Positions 16,494 through 26,500 of a DNA stretch of 64,000 nt are shown here, in pieces. The stretch is from Pseudoalteromonas luteoviolacea S2607 (GTDB lineage: Bacteria > Pseudomonadota > Gammaproteobacteria > Enterobacterales > Alteromonadaceae): contig NZ_AUXV01000001.1 in the NCBI RefSeq assembly GCF_001625575.1, positions 124,001 through 188,000 of the forward strand, written 5' to 3'. Under the pieces are notes generated by a model that saw nothing but the letters and a program-made list of their open reading frames with translations, did not search any database and had not been told where the DNA came from. Position numbers and translations under genes: made by a program. Within the stretch, counting starts at the first letter, position 1. Each line of letters opens with the position of its first letter.

Positions 16494-17294
16494 TTACTGC
16501 TTGTTTTGTTTTAATAACGCATCAAGCTTTTCTTCAACGCGCAAGATATCTTCTTTTGTGGCCAACGCCTGCTCTGGTTTACCCTCTTCATCATGCATAA
16601 TTTGCATTGCATCAACGATAATACCAATGAAAAGGTTAAGGACTGCAAAGCTGGTAATTATTATAAAAGGAACAAAAAATAACCATGACTGTGGAAACAA
16701 TTCCATGGTCGGGCGAACAATTCCCATAGACCAGCTTTCTAATGTCATGACCTGAAATAAGGTATACGCTGATGCGCCAATACTGCCAAACCATTCTTGC
16801 ATGTTAGGGTCCGGGTGCTGGCCAAAAAGCTTAGTCGTCAGTACTGCCGATACATAGAACACGATACCCAGCACACCAATAACCGAAGCCATACCGGGTA
16901 ATGAGTGACCAAGTGCACCTATTACACGACGCATTTGGGGTACAACCGAAAACAACCTTAGTACCCTTAAAATTCTGAATGCACGCAGTACAGATAACGC
17001 CCCACCAGCTGGTACCCAAGCGATTGCAACTATGATGAAATCAAAGCAATTCCACCCTGATTTAAAAAATTTAAAACGATAAACAATGAGTTTTAAAACA
17101 AGCTCCAATGTAAAGATCAATAAAATAACAAGGTCTATTTTATGTAAAATAGTCACATTATCTTTACCAAATTGCGTTGTCTCTAGCCCCAAAGTCACGG
17201 CATTAAACAAAATAACGGCAATTAGAAAATTCTGAAACGTCTTCGCTTCTACAAGTGACGTCAGTTTTAACATGAAATTGTTTGAAGATGTCAT
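16494..17294 (-). CDS. Voltage-gated sodium channel (BacNav family)
   Basis: 266 residues, the length usual for one-domain bacterial channels that form homotetramers in the inner membrane. S1-S3 cover about residues 20-95, and S4 carries regularly spaced arginines at 104, 107, 110 and 113 (RAFRILRVLRLF). The pore loop has the filter TLESWS at 184-189, the sodium-selective signature of NaChBac and NavAb. S6 ends in NLFIGIIVDAMQ. A C-terminal coiled coil (EDILRVEEKLDALLKQ) holds the tetramer together. Such channels affect pH homeostasis, motility and chemotaxis in marine and alkaliphilic bacteria. Single-gene unit with its own terminator. Confidence 0.92.
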   Translation of the reverse strand: MTSSNNFMLKLTSLVEAKTFQNFLIAVILFNAVTLGLETTQFGKDNVTILHKIDLVILLIFTLELVLKLIVYRFKFFKSGWNCFDFIIVAIAWVPAGGALSVLRAFRILRVLRLFSVVPQMRRVIGALGHSLPGMASVIGVLGIVFYVSAVLTTKLFGQHPDPNMQEWFGSIGASAYTLFQVMTLESWSMGIVRPTMELFPQSWLFFVPFIIITSFAVLNLFIGIIVDAMQIMHDEEGKPEQALATKEDILRVEEKLDALLKQNKQ

Positions 17295-17771
17295 GGCTCT
17301 TTTTTAGGAAAATAAAAGATAAGCAATGATTTAGAGGGAAGCCATTTTTGTCAAGCATAAATACACGTATCCACTGCTCAACCACTTTTAGATATTTGCA
17401 TTATAAGACCCTCCCAATCCTTCTTCTGGCCAGTTAGCCCAGCTCAGCCTTGAACATTACTTTGCTTACGCTTTTTGCACTTAAATATCGCATTTTACTG
17501 TCTATGTAGCTTTGCATTTTGACTCTCAAATGAATTCGCAAATCTCCAAAACACTGTAGAGGCCACAATTACAAGCATGAAAATGGCAGTGCAAAACCTA
17601 TAAAGCATTGAAATATAAATACATATTTTATTAGTAAAAAATGGCATAAGTTTCGCTACGTAGTTAATGAGTAGATATGAAAGCAATCAGTATCAAGTAA
17701 AACGAGCAGTACAACATACGGTCTGATACCTGATATCTCTCACTGAATTGGACATAAATTAAGGGTCTAGC
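17295..17771. other. Divergent intergenic region
   Basis: A 477-bp gap between the divergent channel and dioxygenase genes. It should hold both promoters. A 63-codon minus-strand frame at 17495-17686 has neither a family match nor a ribosome binding site, so I do not call it. Confidence 0.4.
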
Positions 17772-18641
17772 ATGACGAGACTGAATAGAAGAGAGACGTC
17801 CTTGCACAAGATGTATCAACATCATGGACTATTACGATTTCAAAATATGTATTCCCAAGCCACATTAACCAAATGGAATCGAGTACTAGATCCGGTATTC
17901 AAACGCCTATCCTCACAAGCTCGTAGCTATGTAAAGCCAGATGAGCTGGTGAAGTTGGGGATCTTCAAAGAAGTTATGTGTAAACGCTTGTTAAATGTGA
18001 TCAGCATACTGGATCCTTGCCCCACGCTGTTTCACTGTCACTGTTTTGAAATCGGCGACACTTGCCATGAAAATCTGCTTGATTGCAACGGGCTAGATGG
18101 CTGGCACCGAGAGCCGAGTGATCCAAGTATAAGGTCGGTACGTGGTTGCAGACCTTACTCTATTTATATTTACCTGACAGATGTTGCACACACTGACTTT
18201 GGCTCCTTTGAAATCGTGCCAGGATATGAGGCAGGCCCACTGAAGAGCGATATGAAAAGCTGTAATATCACAGGAAATAAAGGCACTTGTTTTTTGTGGA
18301 ATCGTGACCTTTACCATCGCCCCAATGCAAATCGTTCATCTAAGAAACAGCGGATCTTGAAACTGTCGATACAAACTAACGGTTGGGCTAACGCTAGCAT
18401 ACAGCTAAAAGAGTTTAAAAATGCCTTAACAGGTTTGGGTGGTGATGATCCGGCGCTTGCCTATCTCTTAGGTAGTCACTTTGGAAACAATCAAGCAATC
18501 AATACAATGCCCTATACCCGAACAGGGGATCTACCCCGAATAAAGCCACTTGATTGTTCTGAAAAAACAAAAGTACCGACCAAAGCCGCAACGATGCTAC
18601 GCAAGATAAAATACAAACTAGATAAGGCACTGGGTATTTAG
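17772..18641 (+). CDS. PhyH-like Fe(II)/2-oxoglutarate dioxygenase family protein
   Basis: 289 residues. The core reads GWHREPSDPS at 110-119, IYIYLTDV at 131-138, GSFEIVPGYEAGP at 144-156 and DLYHRPNANRS at 179-189, the arrangement of phytanoyl-CoA dioxygenase-like enzymes: His112 and an acidic residue two further on, a beta strand, the GxxxxVPGSH-like turn, then distal His182 and an arginine (188 or 194) for 2-oxoglutarate. The acidic ligand is Glu114 rather than the usual Asp. Many cysteines (about ten) lie in the N-terminal half. The substrate is unknown. AAGGG precedes the ATG. It converges on the GGEEF gene. Confidence 0.65.
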   Translation: MTRLNRRETSLHKMYQHHGLLRFQNMYSQATLTKWNRVLDPVFKRLSSQARSYVKPDELVKLGIFKEVMCKRLLNVISILDPCPTLFHCHCFEIGDTCHENLLDCNGLDGWHREPSDPSIRSVRGCRPYSIYIYLTDVAHTDFGSFEIVPGYEAGPLKSDMKSCNITGNKGTCFLWNRDLYHRPNANRSSKKQRILKLSIQTNGWANASIQLKEFKNALTGLGGDDPALAYLLGSHFGNNQAINTMPYTRTGDLPRIKPLDCSEKTKVPTKAATMLRKIKYKLDKALGI

Positions 18642-18669
18642 GCGTGACTAGACACAGGCACTTTGATGG

Positions 18670-20529
18670 TTAATACATTACTTTATTTCTGCCTGTATTT
18701 TTCGCTTCATATAATTTGGTATCGGCTTGTTTAAGTATGCTGTCAACGGAGTCATCTGCATTGGTCATTTGTGCAACACCACAACTGACTGTGACAGTTA
18801 AGTGATTGCCACTTATAGGCTTATCTCGAATAACAGAACAAAGCTTTTGCGCACTTTCTACGGCTTGCTCCATATCGGAGCCAGGTAAAACGACCACAAA
18901 CTCCTCCCCACCAATCCGTGCAATGAATTCATTTGCTCGCTGATATTGCTGTGTAATTCGATTGGCGACTTCTATTAAAACTTCATCACCGACATCATGA
19001 CCATAGGTATCATTCACGTTTTTAAATTTATCAATGTCTAGCAAAATAACTGAAAGCGCTAAATGATGTCGCTGATTGTATCGTATCAAAGCTTCAAGTT
19101 GCTCAACCATATAGCGACGATTAAAAGACTGTGTAAGAGGGTCCGTATTAGCTAAATTGAGCATCGCGTTGGAGAGCTGCTTTTGCTTATAGGCAAACAC
19201 GCTTACACCCACAAGTATCGATATGGTCAATAAGATATAAAGCGTCCGTAGCTTATTTTCATCCATTAAGGCTTTTAGTGACGCTTGTTGCAATCTGATT
19301 TGCTTATCTGCAAGCTTTATTTTCGTTTCCTTGAGATCGGTTTCAAACTTTACTCTGGTTTCCTTCTCTAGCTTAAGCTTCTCATTTTCTCTCGCCTTTT
19401 TCTCCAAATCTATGTATTTAAATAGAATCTCTAGTGCATGTTGATCGCGTTCTAGAGCATCTAACGATTTCGCTTTCGTGAAAAGTAACTGCCTTTCGTA
19501 GCGGTTATAATAGCGGCTTTCAAACTGTTTAAGTAAATCGCTGGCTTGTAAAACAGTATTTAGCGCTAGTTCAGCTTGATTTAACGCCAGATAAGCTTGG
19601 GCTTGCTCCAAACGCAATACGGTCATTCGAACTGGGTTATGCGCTGTCGTCCATTCGTATTGTTTAGCTTGCTCCATGTAAGATATTGTTTTCTCATATT
19701 GCTGCTGCTTGTAGGCAATACGAGCTAAACCAAATGGTACCCAAAACTTTGCGCGATCAATATTAAATTCGGAAGCAACAGGCCGCGCTTGTTGGTAGCA
19801 AGCTTGCGCCTCCTTCAATCTACCAGCTCGAACATACACTGGGCATAAGCCATAATAACTATACATAACATCTACCCAATGGTTATGCTTCTGTGCATTT
19901 TGTAGCGCTCTGTATTTCAACGTTATGGCTTCTTCGTAATTCCCCAATACCGAGTAATATGCCCCCATCACATTATTAATATAAGTTTGATATTGCTCTG
20001 AGACCCCTTCATTTTGAGACAGCTTGTAGGCCTGACTTAAAACATCAAAAGAGGCTGCCGCATCCTCTGTCCAAAGCAAATATGCGCCCAAATATGTTTT
20101 AGCCTTTATTTGCATTTCGATGTCTCGCCACTTAACAAAGCCATCAAGTGCACGCCTGACATCGGCTTTCGCTTGCTCCATCTTGCCTTGCTCAAGTTGC
20201 TGCAAACTTAAATGCATGAGTAAATAAGCATGAGCCCAACTATTTGAGTTTTTTGATGCATCTTTGGCAAGTTTGTAGTGTAAAGTCGTTTTATCAATGT
20301 GGCCCTTAAAATAATAAAGTTGCCCCAATAAGGTGTGATAAAAGCTCAAAGCTGCTGAATTAGAGGTGCCTTTAATGGACAGTTTTATAGACTCAATAGA
20401 CTTGTCAGGAGATATCAAACTTGCTTCAAGCGCCTGTTTATACTCATCAATTGGCTCATCAACCGCAACGCTGTCAATAGACAGTAGAGTGATAAAGAAA
20501 ATCAAAACAAATCTTGCTATGGCGCTCAC
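18670..20529 (-). CDS. TPR-containing diguanylate cyclase (GGEEF)
   Basis: 619 residues. Residues 1-22 are a Sec signal peptide; about 40-350 are tetratricopeptide repeats placed in the periplasm, then a coiled coil rich in K and E, one membrane segment near residue 435 (TLYILLTISILVGVSVFAY), and a cytoplasmic GGDEF domain with the catalytic signature GGEEF at 540-544. The cyclase would make cyclic di-GMP in response to a ligand or peptide bound by the TPRs. The product-inhibition site is RANE instead of RxxD, five residues before GGEEF, so feedback inhibition may be weakened. It is a single gene convergent with the dioxygenase gene. Confidence 0.88.
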   Translation of the reverse strand: MSAIARFVLIFFITLLSIDSVAVDEPIDEYKQALEASLISPDKSIESIKLSIKGTSNSAALSFYHTLLGQLYYFKGHIDKTTLHYKLAKDASKNSNSWAHAYLLMHLSLQQLEQGKMEQAKADVRRALDGFVKWRDIEMQIKAKTYLGAYLLWTEDAAASFDVLSQAYKLSQNEGVSEQYQTYINNVMGAYYSVLGNYEEAITLKYRALQNAQKHNHWVDVMYSYYGLCPVYVRAGRLKEAQACYQQARPVASEFNIDRAKFWVPFGLARIAYKQQQYEKTISYMEQAKQYEWTTAHNPVRMTVLRLEQAQAYLALNQAELALNTVLQASDLLKQFESRYYNRYERQLLFTKAKSLDALERDQHALEILFKYIDLEKKARENEKLKLEKETRVKFETDLKETKIKLADKQIRLQQASLKALMDENKLRTLYILLTISILVGVSVFAYKQKQLSNAMLNLANTDPLTQSFNRRYMVEQLEALIRYNQRHHLALSVILLDIDKFKNVNDTYGHDVGDEVLIEVANRITQQYQRANEFIARIGGEEFVVVLPGSDMEQAVESAQKLCSVIRDKPISGNHLTVTVSCGVAQMTNADDSVDSILKQADTKLYEAKNTGRNKVMY

Positions 20530-20703
20530 AAAATAGCCCAGATGAATATAGATTTAGTTGTAATATTAGCCTAATGCAGGCAACTGTGGGCCCGTATTCT
20601 ATTTAAAGTACAGCGTGGCTTCTCCAAATGATAAGCCAGCGCTGCACCACTTATCTATGCTGCACTTTCTGCCTAGAGAATTCAGTAAACTCTCGACATA
20701 TTT

Positions 20704-21297
20704 CTATACCAACTCTATATCTAAGCACCCCAACAACCTGATTGCTTCAAAGCGATCAAACTTTGCTTTTTTAAGGTCATTGCTAAAGATATCGATATCG
20801 AAGTCGGTCGCATTTGAAAAATCAGCACCTTGAAGGTTTGTATCCGCAAACAAAGAGCGACCAAAGTCAGTATGTTGAAAGTTAGCGTTGCTAAAATCTC
20901 CTGCCCTAAAGTCAACGCCTCGAGCGACACAGCTTTCCATTAATAGATCTGGCAACGATAATCCATAAAACGAACTGTCACTCACCAAACAATCATAAAA
21001 CTGGATTGGAGCGCTAAATATTGGCCGAGGCCAGGCGACTTTACTCCAATCAATACCGAGCGCTTTTGAGTCTCGAAAGATCACATCTGAAAACTTGCTG
21101 TACTCCATTTTTGCGAGGCTCAAATTACATTTTGAGAACTCACAATCTACAAATTTGCACCGACTAAAAATGGTTTCAAAAAAGTTGCACCCGATAAATG
21201 TGCAGTTTTCAAACTCCTTTGAAGAGAGTTTTTCGCCAGAAAAGTCCTCTCCTTCAAACGTCTTAGACCAAAATTCGTTTTCTTCTCTAATCCCCAC
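20704..21297 (-). CDS. Pentapeptide-repeat protein
   Basis: 197 residues with pentapeptide repeats A(D/N)LXX over two stretches, about residues 15-75 (EDFSGEKLSSKEFENCTF onward) and 115-170 (VDFRAGDFSNANFQHTDFGR), forming a right-handed beta helix. The middle ALGIDWSKVAWP and the end LLGCLDIELV are shared by a common gammaproteobacterial family distantly related to Qnr. Qnr-type proteins mimic DNA and protect gyrase from quinolones; this family has not been shown to do that, and the spacer pattern differs. It is monocistronic. Confidence 0.75.
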   Translation of the reverse strand: MGIREENEFWSKTFEGEDFSGEKLSSKEFENCTFIGCNFFETIFSRCKFVDCEFSKCNLSLAKMEYSKFSDVIFRDSKALGIDWSKVAWPRPIFSAPIQFYDCLVSDSSFYGLSLPDLLMESCVARGVDFRAGDFSNANFQHTDFGRSLFADTNLQGADFSNATDFDIDIFSNDLKKAKFDRFEAIRLLGCLDIELV

Positions 21298-21454
21298 GAA
21301 ACCTCCTTATAACTCTTTCTCGATTCTATTGGATCAATCGAATCGTCTTATAATAATGTAAACTGCCATACCTTAAGCCAAAGTGTGGCAGCTTATTGAT
21401 ATCTGATTTAAACAGCTTTTGATGTATTGAACATGTCAATAAGAGCAGCTCTTA

Positions 21455-22069
21455 TCAATTTTCAATTATGTGGTTAAATCGTTGCTCCAGTTGTGCGGCT
21501 TGGCAAAACCCGAGTGTCAATGGATATGCTTGATTTTCTTCGCTAATGTAAAAGAGTGCAGGAAAACCACTTACCCTTAGCTGCTGCGTAATACCGAGGT
21601 GCTGTTGAAGTAGATCCTCTGTCTCTTGAGCATTCAATGCTTGTAAAAACTCATCGCCATTTATCTCTATCGAGCGAGCACAATCTACTAACGTTTCTTG
21701 TAATGATGGGTTTTTAGCTTGTTGATAGTAAGCTGATTGAATCGCTTTAACCATATTCTGTGCACTGTTTTCCAACAGTCGTTCAGCAGCAATAACGGCT
21801 CTACAGGCCAAGTATGTAGCGCGATAAGGCGTATTCAGTTGCCAGTAGTCATGGTTAAACGTTACTTGGCTTTTCTTTTCAATTTCATACCAATACGCAG
21901 AAATTGTTTGTTTCAGCTCTTCAGGCATAGGCTGATCTGTATCGGGAGCTAAGCCACCCATTACCCAGTTAATTTCAGCGGTTGGGTAATGACTCAAGAA
22001 TTGTTCTAGCTCTGGTTGGAACCCAAAGCACCATCCGCACATCGGATCCATCACGTATAAAAATCGCAT
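21455..22069 (-). CDS. DsbA-family (FrnE-like) thioredoxin-fold protein
   Basis: 204 residues, no signal peptide. The thioredoxin-fold active site is CGWC at residues 11-14 after a first strand (MRFLYVMDPM). A helical insertion follows, then a cis-proline loop near GFPALFYI (about residue 165). This is the DsbA/FrnE layout, but cytoplasmic, so it is more likely a reductase, isomerase or 2-hydroxychromene-isomerase-type protein than the periplasmic oxidant. The gene overlaps a small palindrome (ATAAGAG/CTCTTAT) at its stop codon that may serve as a weak terminator. Confidence 0.8.
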   Translation of the reverse strand: MRFLYVMDPMCGWCFGFQPELEQFLSHYPTAEINWVMGGLAPDTDQPMPEELKQTISAYWYEIEKKSQVTFNHDYWQLNTPYRATYLACRAVIAAERLLENSAQNMVKAIQSAYYQQAKNPSLQETLVDCARSIEINGDEFLQALNAQETEDLLQQHLGITQQLRVSGFPALFYISEENQAYPLTLGFCQAAQLEQRFNHIIEN

Positions 22070-22303
22070 GTTTCTCTACTTTATATTTAGTAGCTTGGCG
22101 CAAAGTACTCCCAATCACATCAAGCTTATTAATTCATCATGCCATTATACACAGAGTAATGAACATTAAACCCTAGGTGAAATACTGAATTGAGCACATA
22201 GACCTTAGCAAACACTTTACAAGATTCGTATTTGGAAGTTTTGTGCACAATTGAAATTAAGAGGTGTTAAAGCGACACACGGCTGCATCGCTCGAAGGCC
22301 TAT

Positions 22304-23302
22304 TTAGAATTCAAAATTAACTTGTACGGGGTAATGATCAGACAGCTCATTGTAGTAGCCATTATGGTAATAGCGCCCATCACTTAAGTTCCAATTCCCT
22401 TTTAGGTAACTCCAATACCAGTTATTTTGCGATTTTGGATAACGTACTGTCATTTTAGGCGCGTTTGTAGGTTGTTTATGATCAGTGTGCCAAAACACAT
22501 AATCAAGTGTGTCATTGTAATCTAGGCTGTAGTCAAAGTAATAGGCATTAGCTTTGGTAAACCAATTGTGCTTAGCAGAAAAAGACCCAACTTGCGGCGT
22601 TTGAAAGTTCAGCCCAGCGCGCGCAGTACTGAGCATATCCGTTACTTCAGATTGTTTGCTCCACTCTACATTCATATCACCACCGATAATCACCGGCTCA
22701 CTCACAGGAATATTTTCAGACTCAATAAATGACTGAATTTCTCTCAATTGGCCCATGCGAACGCGATGTTCTTGTTCTGTATTGCCATCGTGGGTGGCTT
22801 GCAGGTGAGTGCCGATTAAGTGATAACGTTGACCACCTTTTTCGATCTCTACATAGGCGAACCCTTTGTTTGCCAAATAATCCCAGCTTCCACTCAAGCT
22901 ATTGGTAAATACATGTGCTTTTTGCGAAACAATAGGATGTTTAGAGAGAATCACCACACCACCGCGGATCACAAAAGGGCTGTTAGAACAATTGCCTGTT
23001 AACCCATCCCAACCGCTGCCACTGCAATCTTGACCCACATTAGGTGTTTGATACGGGTATTCATTTGAAAGTGCAGCCAGTGCTTGCTCAGCATCACTAT
23101 TAAAAACTTCACTCACTAAAATAACATCTGGACGATTAGCCAATGAATTCAGTGCTGCGGGTAATCGCTCTGCGCGATTGCTTTGATCCCAGTCTTGCAC
23201 ATTTAGTTGCATAATATTATAAGCCATCACTTTAAGTGAGTCGGCCATTGTATGTGTACTTGCCAACATTGATACACATAATAGAGCATGTTTTATTTTC
23301 AT
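22304..23302 (-). CDS. Secreted sphingomyelinase C-like phosphodiesterase
   Basis: 332 residues. Residues 1-20 are a Sec signal peptide ending TMA. The mature protein belongs to the DNase I/exonuclease-phosphatase fold: NIMQLN, LVSEVF (metal-binding Glu), GTHLQATH, GGDMNVEW (catalytic Asp-Asn) and the terminal SDHYPV (catalytic His). The spacing, and the aromatic beta-hairpin region rich in W and Y before the end (NWYWSYLKGNWNLSDG), fit bacterial neutral sphingomyelinases such as beta-hemolysin. They cleave sphingomyelin to ceramide and phosphocholine with Mg2+ and lyse host cells. It is a single gene upstream of 283 bp of AT-rich DNA. Confidence 0.82.
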   Translation of the reverse strand: MKIKHALLCVSMLASTHTMADSLKVMAYNIMQLNVQDWDQSNRAERLPAALNSLANRPDVILVSEVFNSDAEQALAALSNEYPYQTPNVGQDCSGSGWDGLTGNCSNSPFVIRGGVVILSKHPIVSQKAHVFTNSLSGSWDYLANKGFAYVEIEKGGQRYHLIGTHLQATHDGNTEQEHRVRMGQLREIQSFIESENIPVSEPVIIGGDMNVEWSKQSEVTDMLSTARAGLNFQTPQVGSFSAKHNWFTKANAYYFDYSLDYNDTLDYVFWHTDHKQPTNAPKMTVRYPKSQNNWYWSYLKGNWNLSDGRYYHNGYYNELSDHYPVQVNFEF

Positions 23303-23585
23303 TATTTCTCCAATACTTCATTATTTTTTGAGTCTTAAGTGTGTAACCACGCTTATTTGACTCATTTAAAATTAGAAATGTCGGAACATGAAAATAGTCA
23401 TACTGAATGTCATTTCAATGTCATTATTTTGTCTTTTAAATTAATGTTTAACGGAATATATATTTAACTTTTATTTATTTTTAAATACAGAGCCACTTTT
23501 GAACTGGGTTTATTTTGGTTTTAGAGACTAAAATCATCATAGATAGTCACCAAGTTAAGCGACTACTCAATTAGACATGTGGCAC

Positions 23586-26500
23586 TCACCCTTCCTGTCG
23601 AGCGATTTGCTCATAACGGTCAAGCTGGGACAAATAGGCTGATTTAGCTGGGTCTGGTTTGATGTGCTCAGCGTGAGATCTCAACAACTCAATATATGCC
23701 TTAACGGTAATATTCAATTCAGCTGCACCTATATTATTGAGGATCAACACCTGCTTACTCTCATCTGCGGCAAGTAAAGCATTTGACCATTGCTCTGGAC
23801 TTTGAATCATGTGAAATTGTGGATTGGGGTTAAACTTCGTTTTAATGATTACCCACCACTTTTGAGCTTTTAGTGCAAATAACAGTACGAATAAGCACAG
23901 AGGAATAAGCAGTATCAGTCCTGCAACAAAATAAACCCAGTTGCCTTGCAACTTAATTATTTTATCTATTATTTCCACTCCTAGTTTCAAAGCCATTGGA
24001 AATACCAGCATCCCCCCAATAACGACCAAAATATATGCGAAGGGGCTTGCGTCACTTTCGTCTTTAATCTTTGAATAAGCAAACATTAAGCAAGCCACAA
24101 ATAAAAACAACCCGCCAGTCCAAGTTATCACCTCCCAAGGCAGTGCTTCGATGGCTTTGATATCTATGAATCGCGACGCCACTAGAGCAAGAATTGCCAA
24201 CCCTAGGGGCTGTCTCGCCATCAGTAATACAAGTCCCAATGCAATGGCAATGACCCAATTGTCGAGTAAGAACTTTACAACTGAAGAAAAACTTATCGCG
24301 TCATTTGACCATGGGGGAAACAAACCAAAAAAGAAGTTCGCGAGCATGATAGCTAACAAAGCAAAAGCGACTAAAGCACCAGTGACCTTATCTCGCAAAA
24401 ATGAAAAAATGCCTTCACGAAATGGCTTGCCCCATTGCTGTGGCACAGCATAACTGGCAACAATCGACGCAAGCGCGTACGTGCTAAAGCACAACACGAG
24501 TAATGGGTATAGTAATATTGTGCTCAGTAAGCAGAAAAAGATGCCGCCTATCACATTAGGAAAACTGCTTTGCATAGACCAGATAGTCACAGCGTAAATA
24601 TAAACATGTATTGAAACTAGCGTACATCCCAATGCCACTATATACATACAACTTGTCGTCAGACAAGTAAAGCCAATAAACACTAAAGTGCAAGTCCAAT
24701 AAAACCATGGACTATCAAATAATCCCGCAAGCTTAGTGCGGTACAAATTTCGTGTGTACCGCTTTTGTATCTGTTTTAGCTTGTTTAGTTCGGTATTAAC
24801 CCACGCTTCAAGGCTAAGAATTTCAACCTCTTGATTGCTCTTTTTCGCCTCGAAATTGGGGGACTTTCTCACCTTCTCAGCGAGAGTTTTTAAACGCGCA
24901 TATTCGTTATGGTCAATTCGATAATCCTCGGCGGTATGTTGAAGAATGGTATCGATACTTAACCCAATCAGTCCTAACGAAACAGCAGCACACAAGAGTG
25001 CAAAAAAGCTGAGCATTAAACTGGTTTTGTATACGGCCGTACATTCTCGGCTTTTATTTTGTTCTGCAACCTTACGCAATGACGCGGCGCGATTTAATAA
25101 CTCCCCTTTTTCAACTGCTTTTGAAATTTCAAAGTTAAATGCCTCTGTTGTGTGCCCCTTGCGAAGATCTTGTGCAGTCAGCAAATCAATCGCTTGAATC
25201 TTGAGCCAATCAACATCTGCCATTTGACAACGTTTACTAAATGCGTGTAAATCGATATCCGGAACTACTGCCAAAGCACGCAATGTACGAATATGTATAA
25301 TTGGCTCGGCATAATGTACTAGCGCCCAAGCGCTTTCTAGTACGAGCAATCGTAGTTTTGCTTGCAGCTCATCCGCCTTGATACTGCGTGCCAATAACCG
25401 TGAAGCAAGTTCAACTAACTCAACCAGTTCACTACCATGCGCATTGGTTATTTGCGAACGCTCTGCAGAATCATAGTAGCCTGTAAAAGGTTTACTAGTG
25501 TCTCTCTGCGTATCGTTTAGCGCAGATAAAAACTGTGCTTTTCTCGTATAAAAAGCGGAACGTGCGGATTCTGAACTTCCTTTATTACCTTCCTCAATAT
25601 CATCAAGACAAGGTTTGAGCTTTACCTCAATCGCGTCTATGAGTTGAGATACCCCAGCCTTTTGATGGCCAATCATCATTAGATTGACCAAGGTTTCTTG
25701 CCATCGGGGAATGGTAAATAGCGCTGACCATTGGGGGATTATCTTCCCTTTGTGAATAAAGCGTGCTGTTAGATATTCCTGAAACCTGTGATGCTCGAAA
25801 CGGATCATTTCTCCGCTGTCCTGATCAACCAAAAAATGGTTCACATCACGACTTTTGCTGCTAATTAAAAGGCCACATTTCAATCCATTATCAATCGCTG
25901 TTTTACTGATTAAATTTTTCTCATTAGTCACGCTTTCCAATAGCACTGCACCACCACGGTTGCGCTCCGTTAAGTAATAAGCTAAGGCACACCATTGATG
26001 CTCATCACGATGAAAGTCATCAATCGACGCTTGTGGAAATTTCCTTTGATAATTGAGGCGTTGGTAGTGTTCGAAAAGCGCGATTCGATTGGTTGGCCAA
26101 CAGTGATTGTTGCGTAAGTAAATTACCAAAAGCCAAAGATTAAAAGGGTTCGTGGTAGCGATTGAACTGCTGGGCCCGAGCAGAAAATCCGCCATTTCGT
26201 CGACTGTCCAACTCTTACTTTCGACACGTAAAGTTTTAACTTCACGAAACAGATGTTTTTTTAGGTATGATTTGACCTGCCTTTCTTCAAAAGGCAACAA
26301 AACAAGCCTTTGGTGGACAAAGTCCGGCGAAAAATCCGTGATACGACAACTAAACAAGGTTCGGACTCTATTGACTTTACTTTGAGCATATTCACTGAGC
26401 GCGCGGGTGTGGTCGTTGTATTTATATCGGCTCATCTCGTCCATGCCATCAAACAGCACGATTAACCGGTTATTTTCCTCCAGTGCACTCACTAAGTGGC

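Noticed and set aside
17495..17686. 63-codon minus-strand frame between channel and dioxygenase genes
   Set aside because: Hydrophobic by AT-rich composition, no ribosome binding site, no family; it lies in the divergent promoter region.
20704..21297. Quinolone-resistance Qnr gene
   Set aside because: It is a pentapeptide-repeat protein, but the middle and end blocks belong to another common family, and the conserved loops of Qnr are missing.
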